Positions 42,158 to 52,597 are shown, counted from the stretch's first letter. The stretch is DNA of 64,000 nt from Allopontixanthobacter confluentis (GCF_009827615.1 NZ_WTYU01000001.1:641001-705000), one strand, 5' to 3'. Notes: generated from the sequence alone by a model not told the origin. Made by a program: numbers and translations.

Positions 42158-43837
42158 TTATCGTGTCAGTTTCTTGTAGGCCAGACGGGTAGGCCGGTCA
42201 GCCGCATCGCCAAGGCGGCGGCGTTTGTCTTCTTCATAGGCTTCGAAATTGCCTTCGAACCATTCGACATGGCTATCGCCCTCAAATGCCAGAATATGGG
42301 TTGCTAGACGGTCAAGGAAGAAGCGGTCATGCGAAATGACCACGGCGCAGCCGGCAAAGTTTTCGACTGCATCTTCCAGCGCGCGCAAGGTTTCAACGTC
42401 CAGATCGTTGGTCGGTTCGTCGAGCAGCAACACGTTGCCACCTTCCTTCAACATCTTGGCCATGTGGACGCGGTTGCGTTCACCACCGGACAATTTGCCG
42501 ACGACTTTCTGCTGGTCAGCACCCTTGAAGTTGAAAGCGCCGACATAGGCACGCGTGCTCATGTCGTGGCCGTTGACCTTCATGTAATCCAACTCGTCGG
42601 AAATTTCCTGCCAGACGTTCTTTTTGGGGTCGAGATCGTCACGGCTCTGATCAACATAGCCCAGATGGACCGTTTCACCGATGGCAATGGTGCCCGAATC
42701 AGGCTGTTCCTGACCGGTGATCAGCTTGAACAGGGTGGATTTGCCCGCACCGTTGGGGCCAATCACGCCCACGATACCGCCCGGCGGCAGAGTGAAACTC
42801 AGATCTTCGAACAACAGCTTGTCGCCATAGGCCTTGGAGATGTTGTGCGCTTCGATGACCTTGCTGCCCAGCCGTTCAGGCACCTGGATAACGATCTGCG
42901 CCTTGCCCGGCTTGCGGTCGCTTTGCGCGTCCTGCAACTGTTCGAATTTGCGCAGACGGGCCTTGGATTTGGTCTGGCGGCCCTTTGGCGTCTGGCGAAT
43001 CCATTCCAGTTCTTCCGACAGCGCTTTCTGGCGGCCGGAATCTTCCCGGTCTTCCTGCGCCATGCGCTTGGCTTTCTTCTCCAGATAAGTCGAATAATTG
43101 CCTTCGTATGGATAATAGGACCCGCGATCGAGTTCGAGAATCCATTCCACCACATTATCGAGGAAGTAGCGGTCATGGGTGATCATCAGTACCGCGCCGG
43201 CATATTCCTTGAGATGGTTTTCCAGCCATTCGACGCTTTCGGCATCAAGATGGTTGGTCGGTTCGTCCAGCAGCAGGATCGAAGGCTTCTGGATCAGCAG
43301 ACGTGTCAGGGCCACACGGCGCTTTTCACCACCTGACAGATTTTCAACCGAAGCGTCAGATGGCGGGCAACGCAGTGCTTCCATCGCGATTTCGAGCTGG
43401 TTGTCGAGCGTCCAGCCGTCCACCGCGTCGATCTTTTCCTGCAGCACGCCCATTTCGTCCATCAGCGCGTCAAAATCAGTGTCGTCCTGCGGGTCGCCCA
43501 TTTCTGCAGAAATGGCATTGAACCGGTCAACCATGTCGGCCGTTTCGCGGGCGCCATCCTTGACGTTTTCAAGCACGGACTTGCTTTCATCCAGCTGCGG
43601 TTCCTGCGCCAGATAGCCCACTGTGATATTTTCACCCGGCCAAGCTTCGCCGGTATAATCGGTATCAATCCCCGCCATGATCTTGATCAGGGTGGATTTG
43701 CCCGCGCCATTGGGGCCAACGATGCCGATCTTGGCACCCTGGTAAAACTGGAGGTTGATATTCTCCAGCACCGGCTTTTTTGCGCCGGGGAAAGTCTTGG
43801 TCATGTTCTTCATGACATATGCGTATTGGGCGGCCAT
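42158..43837 (-). CDS. ettA: Energy-dependent translational throttle protein EttA
   Basis: A 559-residue ABC-F ATPase, the length of E. coli EttA. It has two ABC domains: Walker A GIVGPNGAGKSTLIKI (about residue 39) and GVIGPNGAGKSTLFKL (about residue 358), signature motifs ENLSGGEKRRVALTRL and GKLSGGERNRVHMAKM, and DEPTNHLD/DEPTNDLD. Between them is the PtIM linker region with ASP-rich EDREDSGRQ. EttA binds the ribosomal E site and gates translation by the ATP/ADP ratio. No membrane segment is present. A terminator follows. Confidence 0.95.
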   Translation of the reverse strand: MAAQYAYVMKNMTKTFPGAKKPVLENINLQFYQGAKIGIVGPNGAGKSTLIKIMAGIDTDYTGEAWPGENITVGYLAQEPQLDESKSVLENVKDGARETADMVDRFNAISAEMGDPQDDTDFDALMDEMGVLQEKIDAVDGWTLDNQLEIAMEALRCPPSDASVENLSGGEKRRVALTRLLIQKPSILLLDEPTNHLDAESVEWLENHLKEYAGAVLMITHDRYFLDNVVEWILELDRGSYYPYEGNYSTYLEKKAKRMAQEDREDSGRQKALSEELEWIRQTPKGRQTKSKARLRKFEQLQDAQSDRKPGKAQIVIQVPERLGSKVIEAHNISKAYGDKLLFEDLSFTLPPGGIVGVIGPNGAGKSTLFKLITGQEQPDSGTIAIGETVHLGYVDQSRDDLDPKKNVWQEISDELDYMKVNGHDMSTRAYVGAFNFKGADQQKVVGKLSGGERNRVHMAKMLKEGGNVLLLDEPTNDLDVETLRALEDAVENFAGCAVVISHDRFFLDRLATHILAFEGDSHVEWFEGNFEAYEEDKRRRLGDAADRPTRLAYKKLTR

Positions 43838-43965
43838 TGCTCGTCCTTCGGGTGCGTCTTTGAGATGGAGTGGGAACTGTCGTCCACGATTTGGAGGTCA
43901 AATAGGCATTGATGCGGCGCGGGGCAAGCTGGACTTGGACCCAAAGGGCCGATAGCAGGCGTATC

Positions 43966-45345
43966 ATGCACACATATGCCTCCGCGCTGGTCGCGCTCTC
44001 GCTCTCTGTTTCCACCACAGCTGTCATGGCGCAAACGACAGATCACGCCGATATTGCATTGAAATCAGATACTATTGCCTGGGACTTTGTTGAAGGCATC
44101 ACCACCGAAGTCGGGCCGCGTCAGGCCGGGACCGAGGCCGAAGCACGCGGCCGTGCGTGGGCAGTCCGCTGGCTCAATGCCAATGGTTTTACCAATGTGG
44201 CTGACGAAGCCTTCATGATGGACACCTGGGTCCGCGGCACGGAAACCGCCGAAATCATCGCGCCTTTTCCGCAGCCATTTCATGTCACGGCCCTTGGCAC
44301 CAGCGCTGCCACGCCCGCAGGCGGGATTACTGCCGAAGTGGTTGAATTCAAGACCTTCGACGCCTTGCGCGCCGCACCTGCCGGATCACTCAAAGGCAAG
44401 ATAGCCTATATCAGCCATTCCATGACGCCAACGCAGAACGGGTCGCAATACGGCTTTGCCGGTCCGGCACGCTGGGTCGGCGCCAGCGTGGCTGCCAGCA
44501 AGGGCGCGGTTGCCAGCGTGATCAAATCCATTGGCACGGATATGCACCGCAACCCGCACACCGGCGGCACCACATTTGCAGATGGCGTCAGCCCCATTCC
44601 GGCAGGCGCATTGTCCTTGCCTGATGCGGCCAATCTGGAACGGATGTTTGCGCGCGCCAAGGGCAAGCCTGTCACCATGAAACTGGTGCTGACCCCGCGC
44701 GATCTGGGGCAGACCCGGTCAGGCAATGTGGTTGGCGAAATTGTCGGCCGCGACCCATCGCTGCCGCCGGTTCTGCTCGCCTGCCATATTGACAGCTGGG
44801 ACTTGGGCACGGGCGCCATGGATGATGGCGCCGGGTGCGGCATTATTTCTGCTGCCGCCCGCCATGCATCGATGGCCAACCAGCCGCTGCGTACCATTCG
44901 CGTGCTGTTTGCAGGGGCGGAAGAAACCGGCCTGTGGGGCAGCAAGGCCTATGCCGCAGCGCATGCCGATGAAAAAATTGGCGTCGGGCTGGAAAGCGAC
45001 TTTGGCGCAGACCGCATCTGGCAGATTGAAACCAACTTTGGCGCCAGCAATCCGGAACTGGTGAAAAAACTGGCGGCTGCCGTTGCGCGCTTTGGGGTGG
45101 CCAGTTCTGCGGCCACGGCCACTGGCGGCGCAGACATCAATATCAGCCGGGAACAGGGCGGGGCCATCATCGACCTCCAGCAGGATGGCACCCGCTATTT
45201 CGATCTGCATCACACCCCGGATGACACGCTGGACAAGATCGATCCGGTGCAATTGCGCCAGAATGTCGCTGTCTGGACAGCGGTGGTCCAGGTGTTGGCC
45301 AATGAAACTTCCCCCATTATGGGCGCGGCCCAGCCGGCCCGATGA
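43966..45345 (+). CDS. M28 family zinc aminopeptidase
   Basis: A 459-residue exported peptidase of family M28. The signal peptide is MHTYASALVALSLSVSTTAV with cleavage near residue 23. Zinc ligands are visible in order: the His and Asp in CHIDSWDLGTGAMDDGAG near residue 282, the Glu pair in AGAEETGLWGS (about 322), the Asp in LESDFGAD and the His in DLHHTPDDTLD near 425. A PA-type segment precedes the catalytic part. Overlaps the DUF421 gene by an ATGA. The ATG at 43966 carries the signal peptide. Confidence 0.92.
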   Translation: MHTYASALVALSLSVSTTAVMAQTTDHADIALKSDTIAWDFVEGITTEVGPRQAGTEAEARGRAWAVRWLNANGFTNVADEAFMMDTWVRGTETAEIIAPFPQPFHVTALGTSAATPAGGITAEVVEFKTFDALRAAPAGSLKGKIAYISHSMTPTQNGSQYGFAGPARWVGASVAASKGAVASVIKSIGTDMHRNPHTGGTTFADGVSPIPAGALSLPDAANLERMFARAKGKPVTMKLVLTPRDLGQTRSGNVVGEIVGRDPSLPPVLLACHIDSWDLGTGAMDDGAGCGIISAAARHASMANQPLRTIRVLFAGAEETGLWGSKAYAAAHADEKIGVGLESDFGADRIWQIETNFGASNPELVKKLAAAVARFGVASSAATATGGADINISREQGGAIIDLQQDGTRYFDLHHTPDDTLDKIDPVQLRQNVAVWTAVVQVLANETSPIMGAAQPAR

Positions 45346-45860
45346 TTTTCAGCAATATTGCAGCAGATGTGGCGGCACGCGGGATTTTGCTCTCGGGTGT
45401 CGCGCTTGTGTGGGTCATCATCCTGGTCCGGGTGGTCGGCCTGCGGTCACTGTCCAAGATGACCCCGTTCGATTTTGTCATGACGGTGGCGCTGGGGTCG
45501 TTGGTGGCAGCCGCATCACAGGCCGACAGCTGGATAAAATTCAGCCAGCCGCTGGTCGCCATGGCCGGTCTGTTTGCGTTGCAATGGCTGGCAGCGCGCC
45601 TGCGCAAAAGCTCTAGCAGATTTGAAAAACTGGTTCAGAACCAGCCGCTGCTTCTCATGCGGGACGGCGTGATGCTGCACGATGCGCTGCGGCAATCGCG
45701 CGTGACGGAAACGGACCTCATCGCCAAGCTGCGCGAAGCGAATGTGCTGGATTTCAGCGAGGTTAGGGCAGTCGTGCTGGAATCGACAGGCGATGTTTCT
45801 GTGCTGCACGGCCAGCATCTGGATGAACAACTGATCGAAGGTGTCCGCCGCGCCGGATAA
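45342..45860 (+). CDS. DUF421 (YetF-like) membrane protein
   Basis: A 172-residue protein with an N-terminal region of three hydrophobic segments and a C-terminal soluble part. The motif GLRSLSKMTPFDFVMTVALGS near residue 33 is diagnostic for DUF421/YetF. The cytoplasmic C-terminal segment LLLMRDGVMLHDALRQSRVTETDLIAKLRE is typical. Function is not established. It overlaps the peptidase gene by four bases and is followed by a strong bidirectional terminator. Confidence 0.9.
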   Translation: MIFSNIAADVAARGILLSGVALVWVIILVRVVGLRSLSKMTPFDFVMTVALGSLVAAASQADSWIKFSQPLVAMAGLFALQWLAARLRKSSSRFEKLVQNQPLLLMRDGVMLHDALRQSRVTETDLIAKLREANVLDFSEVRAVVLESTGDVSVLHGQHLDEQLIEGVRRAG

Positions 45861-45901
45861 TTAGCGGCGAATGTTCACTGCCTGATGGTGGATGCGGCAA
45901 T

Positions 45902-45941
45902 AAAAAGGGGCCGGCAGATCGCTCTGCCGGCCCCTTTTTTT
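45902..45941. terminator. Bidirectional terminator between the DUF421 gene and the TonB receptor
   Basis: The stem AAAAAGGGGCCGGCAGA pairs with TCTGCCGGCCCCTTTTT around a 4-base TCGC loop, with T runs in both orientations. It lies between two convergent genes. Confidence 0.92.
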
Positions 45942-45959
45942 GTCAGTCCGGAAACGGGA

Positions 45960-48908
45960 TCAATATTTGACCTTCAGACCGAGCGAGAAGTTCCGCCCGA
46001 TGGCATTGCCGATATAGGGGTTGTAGCCCAGCGGCAGATAGGCCTGCGCTGGTTCGCGGTCGAAGATGTTGCGCACTGCTGCGGTCAGGTTCACGTCAGC
46101 AAATGTAACCGGCAGCGTATAGTTGGCGACCAGATCCTGCTGCACGAAGGAGCCGCTATCGACCCCGTAATTGCTGCTGCCCCCGGCAAATACGAAGCAG
46201 GGGTCCCGGTTTTCACACCGTTCGTCAAAGACGCTTGAGATGTAATTAACCGAATAGCGCAGGTTCAGCCCGCCAGCGTTCAGATTGACATAGGCATTGG
46301 CGCGCCATTCCGGCAGTGTGCCGGGATCGCGCGCATAGTTGCCAAATCCGACAGCGTCGAAGCCCGGTGTAACCAGCACATCGTTCACGATGAAGTCGGA
46401 AATCTTGTAATCCATGTTGTAGGTGGCATTGCCGCCCACGGACACCATGGCAAATCCGGCATCAATGTCATAATTCAGCGCCAGATCGATGCCGCGAACG
46501 GTGACCTTGGGCCCATTGACGAAATCGGTGCGGACCCGCGCAATGTCGAGGCCCAGAGTGGTGCCCTGGATGCACTGGTTACCGGTAAAGGTAATCAGGC
46601 TCGCCAGCGGACTGGCGCAATTGACCACGGCATTCCCGCTGGTCTGGCCATTGGCGACCAGGCTGGCGATGGCATCTGCCGGTGTTGTCGTGATCTGGTC
46701 GTCGAATTTATACGTCCAGTAATCGGCGCTGAATGTCAGCCCGCCGGTCTTCACCACAAAGCCGATGTTATATGTAAGGGCAGTTTCAGGCTGAAGGGCC
46801 GGATTGCCGAACACATCGACAGATTTGTAATTGCCGCCCGTTGCCGTCAGGCCTTGCAATGTGGTGACGCCATTGGGGCTGACATTGCTGGCCAGAGGGC
46901 CGCGGAAAGTGGTCCCGATTGATCCGCGAACAGTCAGGAAATCGGTGGCCTCGAAGCGGAAGGACCCCTTGGGATTGATGGTCGAGCCAATCGGGCTGCC
47001 ATAATCTTCATAACGGATTGCGCCGGACACTTCGAGCGTGTCGAGGATGGGCAGCTGAACTTCTGCAAAGGCAGCATACACTTCCTGCGACAGGCTGGAT
47101 GGTCTGGTGCCGCCCAGGAAGATGAACGGGCCAACGCCGTCCGTGACCGTGCCGACACAGCTCCTGTCACCTTCGCGGTAGCAAGGGTTGATGTTGAGAT
47201 TGGACGTGTCGCTCAGCGGTCTCGTGATGAAGTTGTTTTTCCGATATTGTCCGCCGATGGCAAATGCCACTTCGCCGCCGGGCAGTTCAAAACCGGTGCC
47301 GCCGGAAATGACCGCATCTATCACAAACTGTTCTTCGCGCTGGAAGGTGCCATTGGGGATCTGGATAAAGCTGACCAGATCGCTGCTGTTTTCATTCCCC
47401 GCCACATAGAATGGGTTGGCGATGCCCAGGGTCGGGTTGCTGGGCCCGGCATTGACGAAGGGATTGAAATATTCGCAGCCATTGGCGCCGGGCGTCGTGC
47501 CTGTGCAATTGGCCCCGCCAAGCCCGTTGAGCGCGTTTTGCAGGCGCGAGCCCACAATGCCCGGCGCATATTGATCACGCGAAGAACGCCAGTACGTCCC
47601 ATCGATATTGGCCACCAGTTTCGAACCGATGTCAAATTCAAGGCCGGTGTTGACGCGCCAGGCGTTGTTCTTGGCCAGACCGGTGCCCGCGCCGCGCCCT
47701 GGATCATTCGGATTGCCGAGGAAGCCGAACGGCCGGTAATACACATTCGTCACTGCCACGATGGTGCCGTTTGCGCCGCCCGATTGCGGCAAGCCGACCT
47801 GATTGAGAAAGGCAGGCAGGCCCGGGTTGGTGGGGGAAGTGGTAAAGGCACTGATGAAGCCCGAACCCTTCGGCCCCTGGGTAGGGGGGAACGCAGGCGA
47901 ATAATTCAGACTTTCAAGATCGGTCTTGGCCCACAGCGCGCTGGCGTGCCAACGCGTGGTGTCATTCAGATCTGCGCTGGCCTGCGCATAGACCTGATAG
48001 CGGTCTTCTTCCTCGGTGATGTTATCGAACGGAATATAGGTAAACCGGCAGACCGGGCTGGTGACAAAACCGCCCAGTTCAGCGCAGCCCCGGTCAGGGC
48101 GAAGCTGCGTGTTAATACCGCCTGCGCCAAGATAAGTTACCGCAAACAGACCCGGCGTTGCGAGAGCGGAATAGCCCGATGCGTTTTCGGTATATTCCTG
48201 CTGCGTATAGCTGCGTTCTGTAGTCGCCAGTTCCGACCGGTGCTGCCATCCGGCGCCGACCAGCACGTTGAGGCCGCCAAAATTGGCGCCGGCAATCGCG
48301 CTGATATTGTAATTGCCATCCGACCCGTCGATGAAGGTCCAGTCGCCGCCAACTTCCACGCCTGCAAAATTGGTTTTCGTGATGAAGTTTGCCACCCCGG
48401 CAATCGCATCCGAGCCATAGGTTGCCGCAGCGCCGTCTTTCAGAATTTCGACGCGTTCCAGCGCGAATAGCGGGATGAGATTGGTATCGGCAAAACCATC
48501 GCCCGGTGCCTGGATGGTGCGCTTGCCATTCAACAACACCAGGGTGCGGGTAAAGCCAAGGCCGCGCAGGTTGATGGACCCGTTACCCTGAAAACCCTGC
48601 GACGTGGTGGCAAACTGGTTGGTATCGCCCAGCACGGAGCCGACCGATGGCAATTCCTTGATGAAGTCGAGCGGGGAATTGATCCCCTTCAGCGTCAGTT
48701 CTTCGGATGACACGACGTCCACTGGCAAGGCGGCATCTTCGGGGGTGCCGCGGATAAGACTGCCGGTAACGACAATTTCGCGGGCTGCGATTGTTTCAGG
48801 ATCGTCACTGGTGACAGGTGCTGACTGCGCGGATGCGGCAGAAGCTCCAAGCAAACCGGATGTGAGTGCAAAAAACGCGCAAGTGCGGCGTAAAGTCGAC
48901 TTATTCAT
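45960..48908 (-). CDS. TonB-dependent outer-membrane receptor
   Basis: A 982-residue receptor with a signal peptide, [20 protein letters not shown] up to ASAQ (about residue 27), a TonB-box-like segment ([13 protein letters not shown] near 43) and a plug domain with the motif [11 protein letters not shown] and [19 protein letters not shown]. The C-terminus ends in an aromatic residue ([10 protein letters not shown]), as expected of beta-barrels. It belongs to the sphingomonad group of large receptors whose ligands are often sugars, peptides or metal chelates; the ligand here is unknown. I chose the ATG at 48908 because GGGGAGG lies six bases before it, against none for the ATG two codons earlier. 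Confidence 0.93.
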   Translation of the reverse strand: MNKSTLRRTCAFFALTSGLLGASAASAQSAPVTSDDPETIAAREIVVTGSLIRGTPEDAALPVDVVSSEELTLKGINSPLDFIKELPSVGSVLGDTNQFATTSQGFQGNGSINLRGLGFTRTLVLLNGKRTIQAPGDGFADTNLIPLFALERVEILKDGAAATYGSDAIAGVANFITKTNFAGVEVGGDWTFIDGSDGNYNISAIAGANFGGLNVLVGAGWQHRSELATTERSYTQQEYTENASGYSALATPGLFAVTYLGAGGINTQLRPDRGCAELGGFVTSPVCRFTYIPFDNITEEEDRYQVYAQASADLNDTTRWHASALWAKTDLESLNYSPAFPPTQGPKGSGFISAFTTSPTNPGLPAFLNQVGLPQSGGANGTIVAVTNVYYRPFGFLGNPNDPGRGAGTGLAKNNAWRVNTGLEFDIGSKLVANIDGTYWRSSRDQYAPGIVGSRLQNALNGLGGANCTGTTPGANGCEYFNPFVNAGPSNPTLGIANPFYVAGNENSSDLVSFIQIPNGTFQREEQFVIDAVISGGTGFELPGGEVAFAIGGQYRKNNFITRPLSDTSNLNINPCYREGDRSCVGTVTDGVGPFIFLGGTRPSSLSQEVYAAFAEVQLPILDTLEVSGAIRYEDYGSPIGSTINPKGSFRFEATDFLTVRGSIGTTFRGPLASNVSPNGVTTLQGLTATGGNYKSVDVFGNPALQPETALTYNIGFVVKTGGLTFSADYWTYKFDDQITTTPADAIASLVANGQTSGNAVVNCASPLASLITFTGNQCIQGTTLGLDIARVRTDFVNGPKVTVRGIDLALNYDIDAGFAMVSVGGNATYNMDYKISDFIVNDVLVTPGFDAVGFGNYARDPGTLPEWRANAYVNLNAGGLNLRYSVNYISSVFDERCENRDPCFVFAGGSSNYGVDSGSFVQQDLVANYTLPVTFADVNLTAAVRNIFDREPAQAYLPLGYNPYIGNAIGRNFSLGLKVKY

Positions 48909-48968
48909 AATCATCCTCCCCAGGCGAAACGGTGCTTATGATCCATTTTTGGAAGCCCGTTTGATGGG

Positions 48969-48997
48969 AATGAACGTTGTGACGCGGCTTATGTCAA
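48969..48997 (-). promoter_or_regulatory. Possible promoter of the TonB receptor gene
   Basis: Minus-strand TTGACA (48992-48997), a 17-base spacer and TTCATT (48969-48974). The -35 is perfect and the -10 poor. The start of translation is about 60 bp downstream. Confidence 0.4.
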
Positions 48998-49140
48998 GGC
49001 CTAACACCAACGCATGCGTGGACGCAGCGCGCCAGATGCACGCACAAAACGTCTGCCGATTTGGTGAGGAAGTCCGCGCCAGAAGCGGTTTTACCGCCCG
49101 GCGTGACCGCTATTGCCGGCACGAAAACCGACGAACTCGA

Positions 49141-49220
<80 letters not shown>

Positions 49221-49298
49221 ACACTTTTTCCCGAGCTTCAGGCATACTGGCCAAAACCATTGCCAGAAACCCTGACTAGAAACCCGGACCAGAAATTC

Positions 49299-49375
49299 TG
49301 GTGGGCCCGGAGGGACTCGAACCCCCGACCTAGCCGTTATGAGCGGCCAGCTCTAACCAACTGAGCTACAGGCCC
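49299..49375 (-). tRNA. tRNA with anticodon CAT (Ile2 or elongator Met)
   Basis: A 77-base cloverleaf with encoded CCA and anticodon loop CTCATAA (CAT). The acceptor stem GGGCCTG/CGGGCCC begins with a G1-C72 pair and includes C4-G69 and C5-G68, which are the identity elements TilS uses for tRNA-Ile2 in E. coli. The initiator is excluded because it has a C1xA72 mismatch and GGG/CCC in the anticodon stem. I favour tRNA-Ile2, which reads AUA after lysidine modification, but elongator Met remains possible. Confidence 0.88.
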
Positions 49376-49403
49376 CCGAAAGGACATTTCCCCGAAAGGA
49401 CAT
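49374..49403. repeat. Two direct repeats at the 5' edge of the CAT tRNA gene
   Basis: The 14-bp sequence CCCCGAAAGGACAT occurs at 49374-49387 and 49390-49403, a 16-bp period. The first copy includes the first bases of the tRNA, so the 5' leader looks like a duplication of the mature-end boundary. Confidence 0.85.
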
Positions 49404-49498
49404 ACCCGATGCCGTTCAGCGGGGCCGCGACTAGCTTGGCTTGAGGCAGGTGGCAAGCGCCAAGATGCAGCAAAATGGACAATTTTTAAAAAAGGCAC

Positions 49499-50497
49499 TT
49501 AATTTTCGACAGAATCGATGATTTCGCGGATGGTGGTGGGGACTACGCCGCGCTTTTCCAGATAGGCATAGACCCTGCGCCACCAGTCATACAAACAGTC
49601 CACGTCATGTTGGTTGCGAACATAGGGCGTATTGCCGGGCGCCAGCGAAGGGCTGTGAAATGACAGGACCAGCAGGGGCAGGCCATCGTCCAGTGCAATA
49701 TCGATACCGCGCCGCGCTTCGTCCACAGTCACCCCCTCAGGCGTGAGCGGGATGCGTTCCAGAAGTGCCAGCCGCGCCAGCACACCCAGCACCAGGGGAT
49801 GCTTGCGCAAACGGGGGTAAAGGAAGCGACCCTGTTTGCGCAGCATACCCCAGAACACAGTTGTCAGCGGCAATTCCAGCACACCGCGCGGTTCATCCAG
49901 CCAGAACGGAACCACCGGATACTGGCTGTAATTCGGCCCCTGTCCATCGCTGTAATCGAACGTGCTACGCACCGAACTGTCGATCGCAATGCCAGAGCGG
50001 CGCAGCATGGCAGCCGAATTTGGCCCCAGACCATACCGGCCGGCACGATAGATCAGGGGCGGTACGCCGAAATTCTGTTCGATCAAATCGCGCAGGCGGG
50101 TGAATTTTTGATCTTCCAGTTCTGCAGGTAAATTGCCGGCATAGGAATTATGCGGGCCCGGTTGCTCGTCATGCGGCGGGTTCACCCATGGGTGCAGCTG
50201 GATGCCGATTTCTGCTTTGCCAGCGTTTACAGCGGCGCCGATTGTTTCGATGGCCAGCGGTAATGTGGCGATGGGCCAGTCCACCAGATATACCGGCGTG
50301 ACGCCAATGCTCTCGCAAAAATCCTGAAATTTGCAGATTTGCCCCACATGGCGGACGCCGTAGCCAGTGCGGGAAAATGGGCCGGACCAGTCAAACTCTT
50401 CCTCAGTATCAACTGTCAGAAGCGAACGTTGGCCAAAGCTGGATACAAAGCGTGCCGTGCGGAAATTGCGCGGTGATGCACTATCTGGCCGTTTCAT
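49499..50497 (-). CDS. Polysaccharide deacetylase family protein
   Basis: A 332-residue protein with the NodB-type deacetylase fold. The metal/acid motif is SLLTVDTEEEFDWSGPF near residue 24, followed by EIGIQLHPWVNPP near 92, YRAGRYGLGPNSAAMLRR near 140, and a C-terminal LVLSFHSPSLAPG where the second histidine is found. Family members deacetylate N-acetyl sugars or act in exopolysaccharide modification. No signal peptide, so cytoplasmic. The ATG at 50497 (MKRPDSAS) was used. The next gene on the strand is a sensor kinase 45 bp upstream. Confidence 0.85.
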   Translation of the reverse strand: MKRPDSASPRNFRTARFVSSFGQRSLLTVDTEEEFDWSGPFSRTGYGVRHVGQICKFQDFCESIGVTPVYLVDWPIATLPLAIETIGAAVNAGKAEIGIQLHPWVNPPHDEQPGPHNSYAGNLPAELEDQKFTRLRDLIEQNFGVPPLIYRAGRYGLGPNSAAMLRRSGIAIDSSVRSTFDYSDGQGPNYSQYPVVPFWLDEPRGVLELPLTTVFWGMLRKQGRFLYPRLRKHPLVLGVLARLALLERIPLTPEGVTVDEARRGIDIALDDGLPLLVLSFHSPSLAPGNTPYVRNQHDVDCLYDWWRRVYAYLEKRGVVPTTIREIIDSVEN

Positions 50498-50542
50498 GCT
50501 GACTTGGCCCCCCACATGCCGGGCCAGCCGCCTGAAATGGCG

Positions 50543-52348
50543 CTAGGCTCCTGCGGGCCTGTCCCTTGGCCCTGACACGTCACTCTCGCTAGGATTCGCG
50601 TCGGCGCCGGTCAAGAGCGGCAAGCTAAGCACCAGCCAGCCATTTTCCGGTTTAAGATCGCCCCCTGCTGCCCGTGCTTCGGCCCGTGCCAGCCGCAGCG
50701 CAAATCCTGTGCCGAACATTCCGGCACTCAGCGCGCCATTGGCCGAACGCGCACTTGCGGCGAATAAATCGTCCAGCGCAGCCAGCGCGGCTGGCAGTTC
50801 GCAGCGCAATTGTGCCTTCGCATCATCTTGCGTCAGGTCCAGCCGCACCGTTTCCCCGACCCCGATTGCACTGGCCAGAGTTGCAATAAGCCGCCAGCCA
50901 AGCGCCTCGCATTCGCCCTGCGCCAGCGCCACGATGCACACATCAGCCCCAAGGCTGGCAGCGAAGGACGCATCCCGCGGGCGCATGACATATTGCAGCT
51001 GCAATGCAGTATTTTCGACCATGGCGCGCAAATCTGACGCACCATCGTCCAGTTCTATTGCCCCGCTTTCCAGCCGGGCCAGGCGGTCCAATTCGTCAAA
51101 CCCGGCAAGAATGCGGGCGCTATCGCCAGCAATGGTGGCCGCCAGTGCGCGATAGGCGTGGGGGGTGGGGCCGAACAATTGCTGCTGGATGATCTCGGAA
51201 AAACCCTGGATCGCATTCACTGGCGTGCGCAATTCATGCAGCAGCTGGCGGATGCGGTCTGCTTCGCTGTCAGCTTTGCGGGCAGCGGCACTGCCGCTGG
51301 TTGCCGCTGGTCGGCGGAATTTGCCTGCATAGCCGTAGAACCTGCCATCGGGCCGGGTAAAGCGCGGCGCGGCATCGACCACCCAGTTTCCGGTAATCAG
51401 CGGCGCACCTTCCAGCGCCACATTCTGGGCCACCAGTGGCTGGTGCCGCACCATGACAGCGGCCGGTATCGCGTCATCATCGGCAAGCCGTTTGCCCACC
51501 ACCATTGGCGCGACCGAAGGTTCCGCCCAATCAATCCGGCCTTCCGAATCGCAGGTGAATGCAAAACCGGCCAATTTCGGCTGGTTGTGGTCTGTCTGCC
51601 GGTCATTCAGCGGCAGGCGCGGTGACTGGGCAGTTGGCGGCGTGCCAATGCGGGCCTGCCGAAATGCTTCAATCCGTTTGACCAGCGCGCCAATTTCGCT
51701 GTCCTCCGTCTCCGTCAGTTCCAGATCAGCGATAGCGGTCACGCGCACATCTGCGGTGGGCGCTGCGTCATTTGCTGCAACAGGGACGGGGCGAATATTG
51801 TCTGGCCGGACAGTTTCTGTGTGAATGGGCGCCTGCCTGCTCTCAGTCTCCTGCGGCGCAGAGGTTAGCGGGCCGGGTGTTTCCACCAGATATTCTGCAT
51901 CGCTATCGGGAAGCGGCAGGCCGCGATCATGAATTCCCAGCTTTTCGAGCAGCAAAGATGCGCGTTCCGGCATATCGCGGCGCAGGCGCAAAAAGCCGCG
52001 CGCGCGGATTGGCAAGCGGGGGATCAGGATCTGCCACTGCGAATCGGTGAGGTCTGCCCGAGCCAACGCAGCCGCGGCCACTTGCGGTTCATCTTCCGCC
52101 AGATGGGCGGCCAGTTCCGCATTGCGAAAACGCATTCCCGGATCGCGGATCATCTGTGCGCGGTCGGCAGCGGGTATCTGCTCGCCCAATGCGCCCAGCC
52201 GCAGCCAGGCAGACGCCATCAGTTTGCTTTCCATGGCCGCAGACCTGCTGCCCAGAAGATCCAGCAATTGCCTGAACTGCGTTCGCGCCGCACGCTCGCC
52301 CGTTGCGCGGTGGCGCAACACGGTGGCAAGGCGGTCATCGAAATGCAT
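50543..52348 (-). CDS. Histidine-kinase-like protein with a degenerate ATPase domain
   Basis: A 601-residue soluble protein. Residues 1-150 are helical and unlike known sensors; about 255-345 is a PAS-like region (AFTCDSEGRIDWA through FYGYAGKFR). The dimerisation helix carries the phospho-acceptor H371 in LLHELRTPVNAIQGFSEII. The C-terminal part has a G2-like GMFGTGFALRLARA but no clear N-box asparagine or DxGxG, so ATP binding is doubtful. It may be a phosphotransfer scaffold or pseudokinase. No regulator adjacent. The ATG at 52348 is the only good start. Confidence 0.82.
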   Translation of the reverse strand: MHFDDRLATVLRHRATGERAARTQFRQLLDLLGSRSAAMESKLMASAWLRLGALGEQIPAADRAQMIRDPGMRFRNAELAAHLAEDEPQVAAAALARADLTDSQWQILIPRLPIRARGFLRLRRDMPERASLLLEKLGIHDRGLPLPDSDAEYLVETPGPLTSAPQETESRQAPIHTETVRPDNIRPVPVAANDAAPTADVRVTAIADLELTETEDSEIGALVKRIEAFRQARIGTPPTAQSPRLPLNDRQTDHNQPKLAGFAFTCDSEGRIDWAEPSVAPMVVGKRLADDDAIPAAVMVRHQPLVAQNVALEGAPLITGNWVVDAAPRFTRPDGRFYGYAGKFRRPAATSGSAAARKADSEADRIRQLLHELRTPVNAIQGFSEIIQQQLFGPTPHAYRALAATIAGDSARILAGFDELDRLARLESGAIELDDGASDLRAMVENTALQLQYVMRPRDASFAASLGADVCIVALAQGECEALGWRLIATLASAIGVGETVRLDLTQDDAKAQLRCELPAALAALDDLFAASARSANGALSAGMFGTGFALRLARAEARAAGGDLKPENGWLVLSLPLLTGADANPSESDVSGPRDRPAGA

Positions 52349-52597
52349 GGCGTCTCCGGCACGGAATATGAATGTTACATAAGGGCGTAGCGTTGGGGCT
52401 TACCCTTGCCGAACGGATTCCGGCATGATTGCTCTCTACCAGTTTCACACATGCGCGATACAGCTTGCAGACCGTGCGTTGCAAAGCGGGACAATTGCTG
52501 GCAAGAATAATAATATTAGCCGCCAACCTGTTATGAAGCGGCTTTCGTTACAGATACACATTATTATCAGTGCGTCAGACTGCGGGGGAAGCACACT

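Noticed and set aside
47247-48470. 407-codon plus-strand frame over the TonB receptor gene
   Set aside because: Antisense to a receptor with signal peptide, plug motif and aromatic C-terminus.
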